NCBI GenBank assembly: GCA_007922225.1
Contig: ML680086.1
Span: forward strand, 7,076,065 to 7,140,064
Length of the DNA: 64,000 nt
Direction: 5' to 3'
Source: Emydura subglobosa
Taxonomy: Eukaryota; Chordata; Testudines; Chelidae
The notes beneath the pieces are model-generated. The model ran no database searches, was not told where the DNA came from, and worked only from the letters and a program-made list of their open reading frames with translations. How positions within the stretch are numbered: the stretch's first letter is position 1; each line of letters starts with the position of its first letter. Of the stretch, positions 1 to 12,022 are shown one piece after another. The position numbers and the translations under genes were made by a program.

Positions 1-337
1 CAGAGAAACTTAAATTGACTACTGGGATAAATTCCTAATCTGAGGAGTTTTCCCAGACTGGATAGTCTTCCAAGGGGGGAATGATGGAAGCACCATCATG
101 TGAATCATTTAAAGCCGGAAAAGACACATCCAAGTGCAGTTTTGCTCTGAGTAGTGATCTTCTTACTTCACACACCTGCTGGGTGTATTTGAGTTGCGTC
201 TGCTAATAGTGCTGAGGGCCTGATCCAGTGTCCACTGAAGTCAGTGGAAAAACTCCCACAGATTTCAATGGCTATTGGATTGGGCTCTGATTTTCCTGTG
301 GTTTATTTCTCTTAGTCCTACATAGCGAGCATTGCTG
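1..337. other. Non-coding, probably CBFA2T2 intron
   Basis: No coding signal is seen. At about 215-297 the text ctgaagtcagtgg and following bases resemble a short dispersed amniote repeat, versions of which recur at about 14880-14930 and 48360-48400. Confidence 0.4.
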
Positions 338-600
338 AGGGTCTGTCGCTATTAAAAACCGTGCCAGCAGGCTCAGGCTAAGGGGTTGTTGTTTGTAGTG
401 TAAACACTCCTATTGGAGCCCAGGCTCCAAGACACTGTGAGGGGAGAGGGTCCCAGAGCTCAAGCTGCAGCCTAAGTCCGAATGTCTGCATCGCAATTAA
501 ACAGCCCCTTAGCCTGACCCCTGTGAGCCCCAGGCAGCTGGCATGGGCCAGCACGGGTGTCCAGTTGCAATGTAGACATGACATACCCTAAGAGAGATCT
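338..600. mobile_element. hAT-like MITE
   Basis: The left end agggtctgtcgctatt and the right end gtagacatgacataccct form imperfect terminal inverted repeats of the agggtatgtctacattgcaa type. The internal sequence carries two opposed copies of an aggctaagggg / ccccttagcct motif (near 376 and 507), so the element partly folds back on itself. No transposase is encoded. The family assignment rests on TIR style only. Confidence 0.5.
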
Positions 601-1485
601 GGATTCAATTTCTTCTAGTGCCTTATCGACATAATTGTTGACTAAGTCCCAGTTGGTTACAGCTTTGCAGATCCATTTGAAGGCAGAGGGGTTGCACACA
701 TGTCACAGAGGACAGAATTTGGCCTGCAGAACTTTTTAGTCCTGATGATAATGTACAAGAAGGAAAGAACAGTGCTTGACATTTGGATTCCAGGTTGAGT
801 TTGCCAAGGCTGGCAGTCCCCAGATCCAGTGTTCTTTTTGTAAGCAATTGGACTGTAAACTTGGAAACTCTCAATGCCATGTTTAGTCACTCTTAGTAGA
901 AAATACCATGGTTAACAACCCTGTTTTGTTATGGGACGAACTAAATGGCCTGTTAGCTTTTCCATTTCTAGTTTTTATGATTTGGAGAGAGAATCTCTAA
1001 TTTGATTGATACTCAGACACAGCCCTCATTATATTATTAGACAGCTGAATAAAGTGCAACAGAATATGAAGGGACTTGCGCAAAATGTGTGCAGGGAGAT
1101 ATTTGTTTAAAGGCTTAAGGGCAGCATTAGATAACAGTGTGTTTTAAAATTTGAACTGGAGAATCACTTAGTGTCACCTGACTTTTCTGTACTCTCTCTA
1201 GGTAAGATCATAAACTTCTCTTGAATTAACCTAATGTCTAGTTAATATTTACATACTCCATTGTTTTTCAGAATTAGGTATAAAATTGTGGTCTACCAAA
1301 ACCTTGGCAATGGCAATTGGGAAAGCCATGTTGTACCCTTCACAAAGGCTAATTAAACTTTACTTCTGAGATGTTCTTTTACTTACTTCATTTGTACAAA
1401 GATTTGGCGATGGCTTCTGAAGTGAATCAGAAAATACTCTTATTTCTGCTTACATGTGAATAGCAGGGTCCTTGAAGTGCAGAGG
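601..1485. other. Intronic sequence without recognised features
   Basis: AT-rich unique-looking sequence; no exon, RNA gene or repeat family could be supported. Confidence 0.5.
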
Positions 1486-1705
1486 AGTGATGGGCTTGTA
1501 GTTAAAGTATGGAACTAGAGTCAGACTTGGGTTCTATTCCTGGATCTGCTAGAGATTTTCTGTGTGACCTGGGGCATATAATTTCTTTGGCCTCGGTTGC
1601 ATGGACTCTAAGGCCAGAAGGAAGGCACCGTGAACTTTGTCAGACCTGTATACGCAGACTTTTCCCCATAAATTGGATTTCCACATGTGTAAAACTGGTA
1701 CCATC
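1486..1705 (-). repeat. MIR-type SINE fragment
   Basis: The sequence includes gagtcagacttgggttctat, ctgtgtgacctggggca and a downstream cctcggtt, which match the reverse complement of the MIR core and its tail. It is clearly diverged. Confidence 0.6.
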
Positions 1706-4210
1706 CACTCACTATTAAGAGTCTTGACTTTTCCTATTCTTATAGCACTTTACAAACTAAGTAATTGACATTGTTATTAACAGCTTTTAGGCAGTGGCAT
1801 TTTAAAACCTACCCTGAGTTTACAAAACGATGCATAGTGAGTTTCATTGTCCCTACCCTCCTGCTCAGATCCAGCATTTCCTCCTTTCTTGGGAGTGGTA
1901 GTGTTTGTCTAGCAATTCATGATCAGGTGGGCGAACACAGCTTTTGGACAGAAGAACATTGTTAGCGGTCGGAATGCTTAAGTGTCCACGGTTATTCTTC
2001 AGTGCCACGAAAGCTGCATGACGAGTCAAAAATCTATCAGTTTGCCCACAAATCATATGACTTTCTTTCAGTCTGACCATAGACCTTAAATAGCCATCCA
2101 TGCCAAGGGTACCTCCTGTCTTGGGGAGATGTATTGACAGCTGTCAGTCATTTAACTAAATCTAAACGAGGAAGGAAAGGGAGTGTGCAGTGTGCTGCTG
2201 CTTTGAAAGAACTCAAACCTGTTGCTGTGCTGCAAGCTGTGAATGTTTAAAGACCTTGTCTTACTTACCATGCTGGGGGAGCAATGGGGGATGGGTTATT
2301 GTGAGGGTAACAGATGTGCCCTATGCTGTTGACGCGTGCCGGCTCTGTTCCTTTGCTCTTAACACCAGGTGCAGCTATTGTTCTTGCTGGTCTCTATTCA
2401 TCCAGCCTCGTCTGTTACTCTGCTCTTTCTAGCTCATTGTTTCTGAAGAAAATTAGCATTAAAAACCCATCCGAAACCCCCATGTCCCTCAACTGCAGGT
2501 GACTGTTATTGGCCCCAGCTGCCACCCTTGCGCTTGATTACTTCCATATGGGGTTGTGGTAAGAAGTAGTATCCACTTACTGATTTCCCTCCCCCCCCAC
2601 ACACTATTACTCACAAAGAACAATGCCCTGAAATCTATTAGACCTCGCAATAGGTTTCACGTTCCAGTCAGTATTATAACTGTGATGAACATTTTACAAG
2701 CGAAGCTAATTACACCTTCTCCCCCTTGTTGTATTCCTTCCTTCCTCTCTTGCCCTGTAAATGTAAAATAACCAAGGGCTGATGGGTAGTAAATTAAATC
2801 TTAGAAATGTCCAGAGATGAGGCGTCTTGCTAGCAGGAAAATTCTGCTAGTCTTTGGATGATCTTTAATGGAAAATATTTAGCCATCATCTTCTATATCC
2901 TGTTGTGCCACACCTACGAACCAGATGAGCAAATTGCAACTCAGTGAGCCGCAAGAGAATAGACACCACTGTTTTTACAAATTGATTGTTAATTTCATAA
3001 ATTTAGACAGATGAAAGGCAGAGCAGTGGAGACATTTTAAAAAAAAATGTGGATGATACAGTTTTTAGGAGTGGAGCATTCCTTGTTTTTTTAACATAAC
3101 ACATCTGAAGAACGGTGTGTTTTTGAGGTTTTTTTGTTTTCAATGTAAACCATTTCATGTGTCGTTTTACTATTTAAAAAGAGCATTATAGGGCTTCTTG
3201 TTTCTTCTTGTGATTTCAGGTTACATGTACTTCGATTATAAATGGGGAAAAAAATTTCTGTCAGCCCTGCACCTCAGCATAGGATCTGAAATCAAGCTGC
3301 ATTCTTTCTAGCTTATACATACTCATCACAAGCACCAAAAAGCCTTGCTCTGTTATACCTGGGCAATCCTGTTGTGCAACTATCCCATTTATTATGATGC
3401 TTGAACTGTATTAGACTCAAACTCTCTCACTTTCCCTCACATAGGTGTGTTGACTTTGCAGAATTAACAGGGCTCAAAACAAATACAAACTTTTATTGTC
3501 ACCAGAGTCAGCCAATAAAATTGTGAGGCAGCAGATGTATGGAAAAAGAGGGTCATTTTTTTGGCTTACATTGTCACTTTTCAGACTGTAACTGAACTTT
3601 GAAGGGCATTAAGGAAACTAGAGCAGTGTCAGTACAGATAACTATGGGCATTGCAATTTTCATACTTCTGAACAAGGAAACTACATTCATAGAGAAGTGG
3701 ATGAAAAGATAATGCAAGATTTCCAATATACTTACCGTAGTTTTCCAGATGGAAATAATTCCACTTGTACTGTGGCATTGTACTTCACTGGGTTCTGAAG
3801 AGGTTGCTGCTGGCTGACCATCTAATTTCAGTTGCTATGTTCTCGAGAGCACTTACGTGGTGGAGCTGTCACATACTCACCCCTGCAACTTGGGTGGCAG
3901 GCTGCTGTGGGAAAGATTGACACCAGTCATTGATTGGATCAAACGAAGATGCACTTTCCATGTGGTGCCACTGCTGACTGAGGGAGGAAGCCCATTAGGC
4001 TCATGTAAACCCCAGCCATTACACATTGTGAGACCAATTTTCAAAAGAGCTAATCTAAATTGCACATACAAATCCTGCATTTTCACACACACACAGTGGC
4101 ACTTAGCCGCTACTTACCTGTGTGCACCTAAATGCTTATTATGCAATTTAGGTGACTACTTATGAAAACTGGGCAATTTGTGTTATGGGCCTATATTCTG
4201 CTGCTGTATT
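1706..4210. other. Intronic sequence without recognised features
   Basis: Mostly AT-rich unique-looking sequence, with a short C-run near 2590 and several T or A runs. The reading frames here are short and show no family resemblance. Confidence 0.5.
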
Positions 4211-4400
4211 AAGATAACAGAGTGGGCTACTGGTTAACAGCTGACTGGGGGCTGGGACATCTACCTTCTATTCTTAGATCTGCCACTGACTTACTTGTGT
4301 CCTGAGGAAAACTGACTTGTCAAGGGCTGTGTTTACCTGTGCTATAAAATGCTGCTAAGACTTCCCTATCTCTTAGGGGTGTTGGGATTCATGGTTTTAT
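4211..4400 (-). repeat. MIR-type SINE fragment
   Basis: The order gatctgccactgacttac, then tgtcctgaggaaaactgac, then a loose ctatctcttaggggtgttg segment follows the reverse-complement MIR layout. It is strongly diverged. Confidence 0.45.
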
Positions 4401-5680
4401 TTCCCACTGGAGTCCTGCGGTCTAAACAACTGGTTAGCCTTCTCCATGGCACTTTGGGGGAGGTCAGATCTCTGTGGTGTAGGGGCTAAAGGCCTCCCCC
4501 CTGGAGAATTATCCAGCATTCTCTGCCTCCAGAGAAGCTCCAGCAGCAGATTGGAGGCCTACATTTGTGCAGTATCTTTCAACCAAGTATTCTTTAATTT
4601 TTTAAGGTAAATTAACCTTATTGTCAGCTTGGCCCGCTAACAGATTCTTACACTGGAACCAGATTCAGTGGGAGCTGAGCTTTCTGCAGCACCGTGGCTG
4701 TTGTTTCCCTCCCCTGCTTTCCTGTCAGAATGGTGAAGCAAGGGCAGAGGGATGGGCAGGGTTGAATGGAACAGCTTTGGCATGCAGGGGCTGGGGCAGG
4801 TAGGTCTCTCTGTGGTGGTTCGGAGGAACAGGTCCAACCCCCAGTTGGTGGTCAGCCCAGGCTAGTTTCTAGACGCAGGAGCAGCCATCCAGCTCAGATG
4901 CTTTTGTGCTCCTCAGCTCTTCTCAGGAGACTTAGGGGCAGCAATATAACAGCAGGCAGCAGTGGTGCCTTTGCCAGCTCAGGAGTCCGCACAACACCTC
5001 AGCCCCCAGCAGCAGCTGCAGTGGGGGAGGGTTGCCAAGCAGTTCCCAGCTGGGGCATCTGCTTTCTCTAGTGGGCTTTGCAGAGGGGCAGCCTCAGCTC
5101 TTCCCTTAAGTCTCATGTCTCCTGCCAGGGGTAATTGGGCTGCTACAACCCTTGCACCTTAACTGAAATTCTCAGCCCCTCTGTACCTTGCGGTCAGTTA
5201 GCCATTCCCCAGGAGCTAATGAGGAAGCTTGGGTGGCAGCAATGTATGTGATATCCTGCCCCATGTATCCTTATTTCCAACTATTGCAACTTGCTATTGC
5301 TCCTCTGCCTTCAGCTGCAGTGGATACCTGTCAGTGTCCGCCAAACCACTTAAACAGTCACACGTGGGAGGAAACCAGTCAGCCTTCTCTGTTTTCCACT
5401 GGGAGCAAACAACCTCCAAAGAGTGAACTGATTGCCTTAGAGCCCCTAAAATGCTTGCTTAAAATGGAACACTAGTATTTGAATCAGTGAAGCACTGGTA
5501 AAGATTAAAAAGTAATCCAGGAAGCCTACCATTAACACAAGTCAAAAAATCCAAACATTCTTCTAGGAAAGGTCATAGGGCTTCATAACCCTCCATCTTC
5601 TCCTTTCAAGAGACAGGAAAGCTGTCCAGAGCTGATCAGGAGGAGGGAGTTCTGAATAGACTATTCCCCTCAGCCCAGGC
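4401..5680. other. Intronic sequence, moderately GC-rich around 4650-5160
   Basis: The stretch from 4650 to 5160 has CAG/CTG-rich patches and short overlapping open frames on both strands, but these have no family resemblance, no splice structure and few CpGs. I see no promoter island. Confidence 0.4.
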
Positions 5681-6235
5681 TCAACAAGTTCTTGTCTATG
5701 CTTGGGATCCAGCCTTCACTGGCAGAAGATCCAGAACAGAATGGTAGAGCTGGTCAAGTCACCAAAAATACTTTCTTTCCAAATCCAAGGAGATTTGCAT
5801 TCCCCTCCATCACTCGCTGGGTGATCTTATCAAAGCAGAAGGATAATGCCCAGGTAAGGTAAAGGGTCCTGATAGACTGTTCTCTTTGGTTAAAAAAATG
5901 AGTGAATTTGTTACAATTCTGAAGTAGTGTGCTGCAGTAGCATCCCTGATCAAGGCTACGGTGATTCCTATGGAAGGGGTGATTTCTGCCCAAGGAACCA
6001 ACAGAGAAGAGACTAGAATCATCTCTCTGATGGCATTATGTGGCTCCACTGAGAGTCCCTAGGGCATTTATCACATATACCTACTTCTCCAGGGCCATCC
6101 TAGAATCAGCAGATGAGCTCAATGGAGCAGTTCCTCAAAAGGATAGGAAATGGACATTGACTCTCCAGAAGACATCTCTGACAGCTAGGTTCGTCACAGA
6201 TGCTTGCTGGGATTCATTTTAGATTTGCTGTCCAA
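5681..6235 (+). pseudogene. Possible relic of a retroelement RT-RNase H region (weak)
   Basis: Read on the + strand with interruptions, the segment gives KIQNRMVELVKSPKILSFQI near 5730-5790 and VTDACWDSF at about 6190-6220. The first resembles the connection after a DIRS-type RT and the second resembles the TDAS start of its RNase H. The order and spacing fit, but the reading is short and broken. It may be coincidental. Confidence 0.22.
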
Positions 6236-9200
6236 TCCATAGCCTCAAAACCTGTACGATGCAGATGTCTCTGTCTCTAGAAGATGGGAATGCAGGCCAA
6301 GCATTTAAATGCTGTACACAATTGGTTTTGCACTTATGATGGGGCAATTTCTTAGGAATTTGACAGTAGTAGACGCTCTGCAAAGGAGGATCAGATCTGT
6401 GTAGATAAATTGGAGGTAAGAAAATGTATTTGAAATGTGTGAGGCTGGTAAGATGACCTTTCAGAATATCCCCAGCAACTTTCTTCAGACTTGTACTAAA
6501 CCTACCAAGTCAAATCCTGAATTTAAGGGGTTTCTTCTTCCTAATTAAATTATAGGACCATATGGTGTTTACTGAAAATGCCTGTGATGTGGAAGGAGCC
6601 TACCTACTGTATCACTATTTCTTTTTCAAAAGAAGCTGCTTTACCTGATGTCACTGTTCTGAAACCCGCATGTTCTTTTTAGCAGCATATGAGATGGGGA
6701 TTATTTCAGTGACCTTCTCCCTGCTGTTGGTATAACCTTCTGATTCTTCTGCTGTATCGCTTCTTAATCTTATGTGCATTTAGCAACCTCCTCTGTCTTT
6801 CACCAGGGTAACTAACATATCTTTCTTTCTCACAGGGACTCTACCCAGGTCATTGTCTTTCACTCCCATGTAAAAAATTACTGGTCTCGAGTTCTTGGGG
6901 TGAGAGAGTCGCAGCAGCATCTCTGTTTTCTAAAAATTACTAATGATTGTAATGAGTAAAATAGCATCACCTCTTCAGGGGGAAGTGTGTGGATCAGGAA
7001 ATAGTAACACCCAGACTTTTTTTTTAATGCATTGTAAAAAGCTGTTATCAAAGACTGCACATGGAAAGAATTTTCACATGACTTCTGAAGAGCAAGATTA
7101 ATGAGTAATGTAGGGGAACGAAGGAAGAAATCATGCAACTATTTTGCTACTTGAACTTTGCATTTAAGGGAATGGAAAAGTGGGGAGGGAAGTAATCCCT
7201 AAATCAGTAGGAGGTACAAAGGACTGAAAGTGTTCAGAATTGGGACAGTGTCCGTGGTGTCCATTTTTGAGCTGGACACTGTCTTAGAAAATGTATCTCT
7301 TGTCCCTTAGTGTAATTGTTGGGCTTGAATGTAGTTTGGTGAATTCTCACTTGTCTTGCTATTGTATAAATTAACACTGCTATGATACCTTGTTCGAGTC
7401 TAACTATTTGGTATAAAATCACTGCACACGGCATAGTTATGATAGATTGAATTAATATGATTCTTTCACCTTCCTCCACACCCCACTCTCACAATTTGTG
7501 CTCCAGCGGCAAATCTTCTAGAATCAAAATCCATGTTTGGATCCCCAAAAAAACACCACATCTATGTGCTTAATACTTCGTGTTGTAGTATGCTTGAAAT
7601 GTGGTTCTTCTCTGAAGAGCATTGCTGAAAATAGCATCATGAGTTGCTGCGTTATCTCAGTGGTTTCTAGATCAAGTGTCCTCAGTTGACAAGGTTTGCA
7701 GTTGTGGTCTGGGTTTTGAGAATTGTGCTGGGTTATCTCCACTTTGCACGCCATCACCAATAAGAAAGTTGCTGCAGATGAAATTATCTCTTCAGTGACA
7801 CCTGAGCAAGCCCGTTGTCTTCTAATTTATACCCTCAGTGGCACTTGTGCAGTCCCGTTCAGTAAATTTGTGCAGCTCTAACTCATTGGAATGTAATACA
7901 TCATTTTGTTGATAGACACAAGAAGGGACAAAATCTGTGCCATGTTCTTACTGAGTTGGGATGGGTCTTTGGGGTAAAAGGAGTAAAATCAAGTAGGTAG
8001 AATCTGTTCCAGTTCCTTTTGAAAAGCAATATCCTAAGCCAATCTCAAGTGTGTTGTGAGAAAGAAACTAATATTGAAGGGCTACCCACCAGAGAGGTGG
8101 CTGTGTTTTAGTGGTTATGGATGGGCTGAAGTAATTGCCTGTTTGCGTGGCTTAGACTCAGTCTTTTGGAATACACAAACTGCACGAAAAACGAAATCTA
8201 AAGAATGTTACCCTCAAATGTAGCCTCGCTATGAATATCAAGAGGACTTTCCATCTATATTCAAAGTACCAGCAGTCAGCATAATTCCAGTTCATATTCA
8301 TCTATTTTTCTTATGGGTCTCTTTCTTGTCTTTTTAGTTACTGCCTCGTGCAGATCTAATTTGCTGAATGGCCTGGTGAATGTAATTGAAAGGCACGCTG
8401 CACTTGGTTGTGGAAAGTCTCACGTGTGCTTTCACACAGGTAGGACTGTGCCTCTGCTCAGAGGAAATTTATAGGCACCGCTTCGTAGACTGCGCTGTGG
8501 CCAGTGAAGGAAAATGTCATTTTACACCTGTAGTTGCAGTTTTTGAAAACACACTTTCTGATTCTGATTTCTCTAATGCAAAAGCTGGAACCTTCCTTTC
8601 CTGGCTCTTGGGAACTGGTCAGGGCTCATGTGTTTAAGGGCGTAACATCAAACCAGTCACTTCTGAGGTGGAGTGGCATCTGTTTGTTATGCTGCATTGT
8701 AGACAAGGCACTTTGAGGTTTTAAAAAACAAATGTAGTAACCACTGCTATTCATTATGTTAGCAAATGATGTTCATGAAGCTACCATAGCAGCTTAACAT
8801 GGGTTAAGATACACTAGACCAGATTCTCTGGGCTGCCAAGTTCACTTTGCATTACTCACGCAGCACTAAATGAATTTAAAGCATCCTGTGGTTGCCCCTG
8901 GATAATTCCCCCCACCTCCTATCTAGAAATATTAGTGAATATTAGGTTGGCAGCAGTTCTGAGTACCAGGACACTCTCTCCAAGGAGAACTAACATGAAT
9001 GTTGGCTAAAATAATCTGTCCTGGATACATAGGTAAATTGACAGGGTAGCAAGTCTGGAAAGAAAGTAACAGAAATGGAATGTGATTAATGGCTACAACA
9101 GTGAAGCCACAGCTGGTTGTGATGTGAGAGACACTAATATGCCACTTAGATGGTGCTGGATTCCGGTGCCTAGACCTTAAAGGAATTTGTGGCTATTAGA

Positions 9201-9446
9201 GATGGAAAAGAGCTACTACTGCATCACTAGAACCCTCTGACTCTGGAGGATTGGTCCATATCATATTCTCTAGAGCCTTGTACAGTTTTGAATTACTTTT
9301 TTGATGAGACATTATTTCGCAGACTGACACGCCAGTAAACAAATCTAACTGTTAGGGACTGGCTCAGATCCACAAAGGGGCTTAGGTGCCTAAATCCCAA
9401 CACTGAGTGTTGCGACACCTAACATGCTTTGTGGATCCCGTCCTCC
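6236..9446. other. Intronic sequence without recognised features
   Basis: No exon or repeat family could be supported. The stretch ends in a short C/A-rich segment immediately before the DIRS element. Confidence 0.45.
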
Positions 9447-9651
9447 TTCTTTGAGAGTGTCCTTATGGGTTCTCCATTTCAGAACTTAGCGTGTCTGCTT
9501 GGTGTTTGCCTCAGCTTTTGGTGTGTTTGTTTATCCCAGTTTAGTTAGCTAGTTAGTTCTTAGTTTGTAAAAATAGTTTGTAGTTTCTTTTGTTTAAAAA
9601 AACAAAAGCTGTTTTTTCTTTTCCTTTGGGGAAATCCTCCCTGCGGGGGAC

Positions 9652-9700
9652 ATGCCCGGTTCACCGGGATTTAAAGGTTGCGTCTGTTTCCAAGGGTGGC
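9652..9700 (+). pseudogene. DIRS gag, first codons only
   Basis: ATG at 9652 opens MPGSPGFK, closely matching the MPGSTGFK start of the more complete DIRS Gag at 52195. After about nine residues the similarity stops and the pre-RNase H region begins, marking the internal deletion. Confidence 0.6.
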
Positions 9701-9759
9701 TCAGGTCAGTTTACTTGCCAAACAAACGCAGCCTACTCAAGCAGGTGTCAGTTCCCCAG

Positions 9760-10190
9760 CAGGTGAAGCATTCCCTAGGCTGGTGGAAGGTTCATCCCAA
9801 TGTAGGGTCAGGGGATCCCTTTTCTTCTGCCTTTGCCAATGGTAACTGTAACCACCGATGTGTCTCGGTTAGGGTGGGGGCACATCTTTACACTGTCACA
9901 GTACAGGGCAAATGGTCACTCCCAGCAACCCTCCATATCAATCTTCTGGAGCTCAGAGCGGTCAGGAATGTGTGCCTTCACTTTCTACCTCACATCAGGC
10001 ACGGATCCGTCAGGGTCATGACTGACAAAGTGGCCTTGTGCTATATCAATTGGCAGGGAAGACAGAGACCCTTTTCTTTCTGCGTTGAAGTGATACAGTT
10101 GTGGAACTGGTACATAAAACATTGCATAGGAATCTCAGAAATGTATCTTCCAGACAGACACAATGTTTTACGGCCATCGCTCTCAGCAGG
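9760..10190 (+). pseudogene. DIRS RNase H domain relic
   Basis: The stretch VKHSLGWWKVHPNV leads into RNase H. TTDVSRLGWG (near 9850, another frame) holds the first catalytic Asp, LLELRAVRNV holds the Glu (codon 9949-9951), and VMTDKVALCYIN (near 10015) holds the second Asp. PDRHNVLRP near 10150 corresponds to the final motif. A frameshift lies between the first Asp and the Glu. Confidence 0.7.
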
Positions 10191-10224
10191 TATTTTTCCC
10201 AGGATTATAACTGGGAACTAAATC

Positions 10225-10515
10225 CCCAGGTCCTGGTCAGCATTTTTCAGATTTGGGGATTTCCGGAAGTGGACCTCTTTGCAACAGCTATGAACAAAAA
10301 ATGCTACTATTTTGTTCAAGGGGCAGTTTAGGTCCCAGTTTCCTGGGGATGCCTTCCTACTCCCTTGGACAGGGAATTTTGTTTTATATTTTTCATCCAG
10401 CGCCTCTGATCTTCAGAGTGATGAACAAAGTCAGAAAGGACAGGACCAGAATCATTCTAATAGCCCCAAGGTGGTTGAAGGAAACATGGTTTCCTTACCT
10501 GTTGCACCCAGTTTC
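10225..10515 (+). pseudogene. DIRS Dam-like adenine methyltransferase domain relic
   Basis: PEVDLFATAMNKKCYYF (10262-10312) resembles the D-x-x-A-x-x-x-N-x-K-C motif of Dam-type N6-adenine methyltransferases, and RKDRTRIILIAPRWLKETWF (about 10430-10490) resembles the later hydrophobic strand followed by Pro and Trp-Phe. GDAFLLPWTG lies between them. DIRS1-like elements are known to carry such a domain after RNase H. The catalytic Pro-Pro motif is degraded in this copy, and at least one frameshift is present. Confidence 0.6.
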
Positions 10516-10679
10516 TCTGTCCACCGATAAATCTCCCAATCACTTCTCAGCTCCTCTCTCAGGACACTGGTCGATTGGTGCATCCCAATTTAAGCATTCT
10601 TCACCTAAGCTCATGGCTCCTTGGTGGTTCGCAGGACTACAGTCATCCTGTTCCGCAGGGGTATGGCCCAAATTATTAA

Positions 10680-11705
10680 ACAGTAGAAAAGATTCTACCA
10701 GAAATACTTATCTTTAGAAGTGGAGAAGATTTAGTCACTAGTGTGAACTCCAGGACACTGTCCCACAATCTGCCCACTTCAGCTCATTCTGGAATGTCCG
10801 TTGCATCTAAAGAAAACAGGGCTGTCTCTTAATTCTCTCAAGGTTCATCTGGCAGTCCCAATATCCTTTCATACCACTGTGGAGGGGTTCTCATTGTTTG
10901 CTGCAACTGCAAGGTTCATGAAAGGCCTGGGAAATCTCTTTCCACTGGTGAAAGTCCCTATCAGTTTGGGGTGTTAATCTGGTTCTTAGAAGTCTCATGA
11001 AAACTGCCTTTGAACTGATGATGACCTGCTCCTTATCGAATTTGACTACGAACAGCAGCCTTCTAGTGCCTATTAGTTCAGCCTGCAGAGTTGGAGAGAG
11101 TGGCACCTTATTAGTGGACCCTCCTTTCCCAGTTTTCTACAAGGATAAGGTTTGCTTATGTCCACATCCCAGGTTCTGTTCTAAAGTGTCTTCTGAGTTT
11201 CACCTGAATCAGATCATTTACCTGCCCATTTTCTTTCTTAAACCACACAAGTCCAACGTTCAGACTGTACTCCATACTCTAGATGTCAGAAGGGTGTTAT
11301 CCTTCTGTCTACATAGGATTAAACCATTTCATAAATCCCCTAGACTGCTTGTTCGTTCCATTTGCAGAGAGATCAAAAGGTTCTGCTATTTCTTCCCAGA
11401 GGCTATCAAAATGGATTTCTGTTACACTGCGGTCAACATTCCCCACTGCTGGCGTGTCAGCTCACTCAGTGAGGTCACAATCTGCATCTGGGGCTAAACT
11501 TAAAAATATCCCAGTTGCTGAGATTTGCAGAGCTGCTACATGGTCTTCGGTACAGACCTTCTCCGGACACTATGCTTTAGATGATGACTCCAGATCTGAT
11601 GCGGCTGTTGGCATTGCAGTTCTTTACTCTGTAATGGACTCAACTCTGAAGCTCCCCGCTCGGGATACTGTTCGGGAGTCACCTGAAGTGGCACATCCTA
11701 GGTAG
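10680..11705 (+). pseudogene. DIRS tyrosine recombinase relic
   Basis: The region contains the four catalytic positions of tyrosine recombinases, spread over two frames. The first Arg is in SSACRVGE (codon 11087-11089). HxxR appears as AHSVR (His 11463-11465, Arg 11472-11474), and the nucleophile Tyr is in TFSGHYALD (codon 11571-11573). Conserved segments such as EICRAATWSSV precede the Tyr. A frameshift near 11370 separates the first Arg from the rest, and the N-terminal DNA-binding half has stops. The recombinase would integrate circular DIRS DNA. Confidence 0.75.
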
Positions 11706-11744
11706 GCTACTTGAAGAAGAAGGAGAGGTTACTCACCCTGTGCA

Positions 11745-12022
11745 GTAACTGTAGTTCTTCGAGATGTGTGTCACTATGGGTGCTCCACTATCCGCCCTCC
11801 CCCTCTGCTTTGGAGTTTCCTTCTGAGACTCTGCGGAACTGATGGTAGTTCACTCACATAGCTTGATATAGCGTCAGTGTGGGGCACGAGAATATCAACA
11901 GTGGTGCATGGGCTTGAATGGACACTGCTAATGAAAATCTCCTATCGAAGGTGCATGGGGGGTTCATATGTACCTGAAGTGGAGCATCAATAGGGACACA
12001 CATCTCGAAGAACTACAGTTAC
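11745..12022. repeat. Perfect 28-bp inverted repeat at the DIRS right end
   Basis: Positions 11745-11772 are the exact reverse complement of 11995-12022, and imperfect pairing continues inward for about 20 bp. The spacer is 222 bp. The outer arm is the inverted terminal repeat and the inner arm is the direct-orientation copy of the left end, similar to the internal complementary region of DIRS elements. Confidence 0.85.

Larger units (their letters stand above)
9447..12022 (+). mobile_element. DIRS-type tyrosine-recombinase retrotransposon, internally deleted copy
   Basis: DIRS elements move with a reverse transcriptase but integrate with a tyrosine recombinase, and they lack LTRs with target duplications. 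This copy has a left terminal sequence (9447-9482, beginning ttctttgagagtgtcc) that reappears inverted at the right end (about 11975-12012) and in direct orientation at about 11755-11790. Between the ends are the first codons of Gag, then directly the RNase H, a Dam-like methyltransferase region and a tyrosine recombinase. Most of Gag and all of RT are missing. All reading frames are broken by shifts and stops, so it cannot move by itself. Confidence 0.8.

Noticed and set aside
4621..5162. GC-richer block as promoter or coding exon
   Set aside because: It has few CpGs, no splice sites bounding a conserved frame and no family resemblance.
9652..10221. A 189-codon open frame read as a host gene
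   Set aside because: It is the joined Gag start and RNase H of the deleted DIRS element, with the RNase H Glu and Asp motifs visible.
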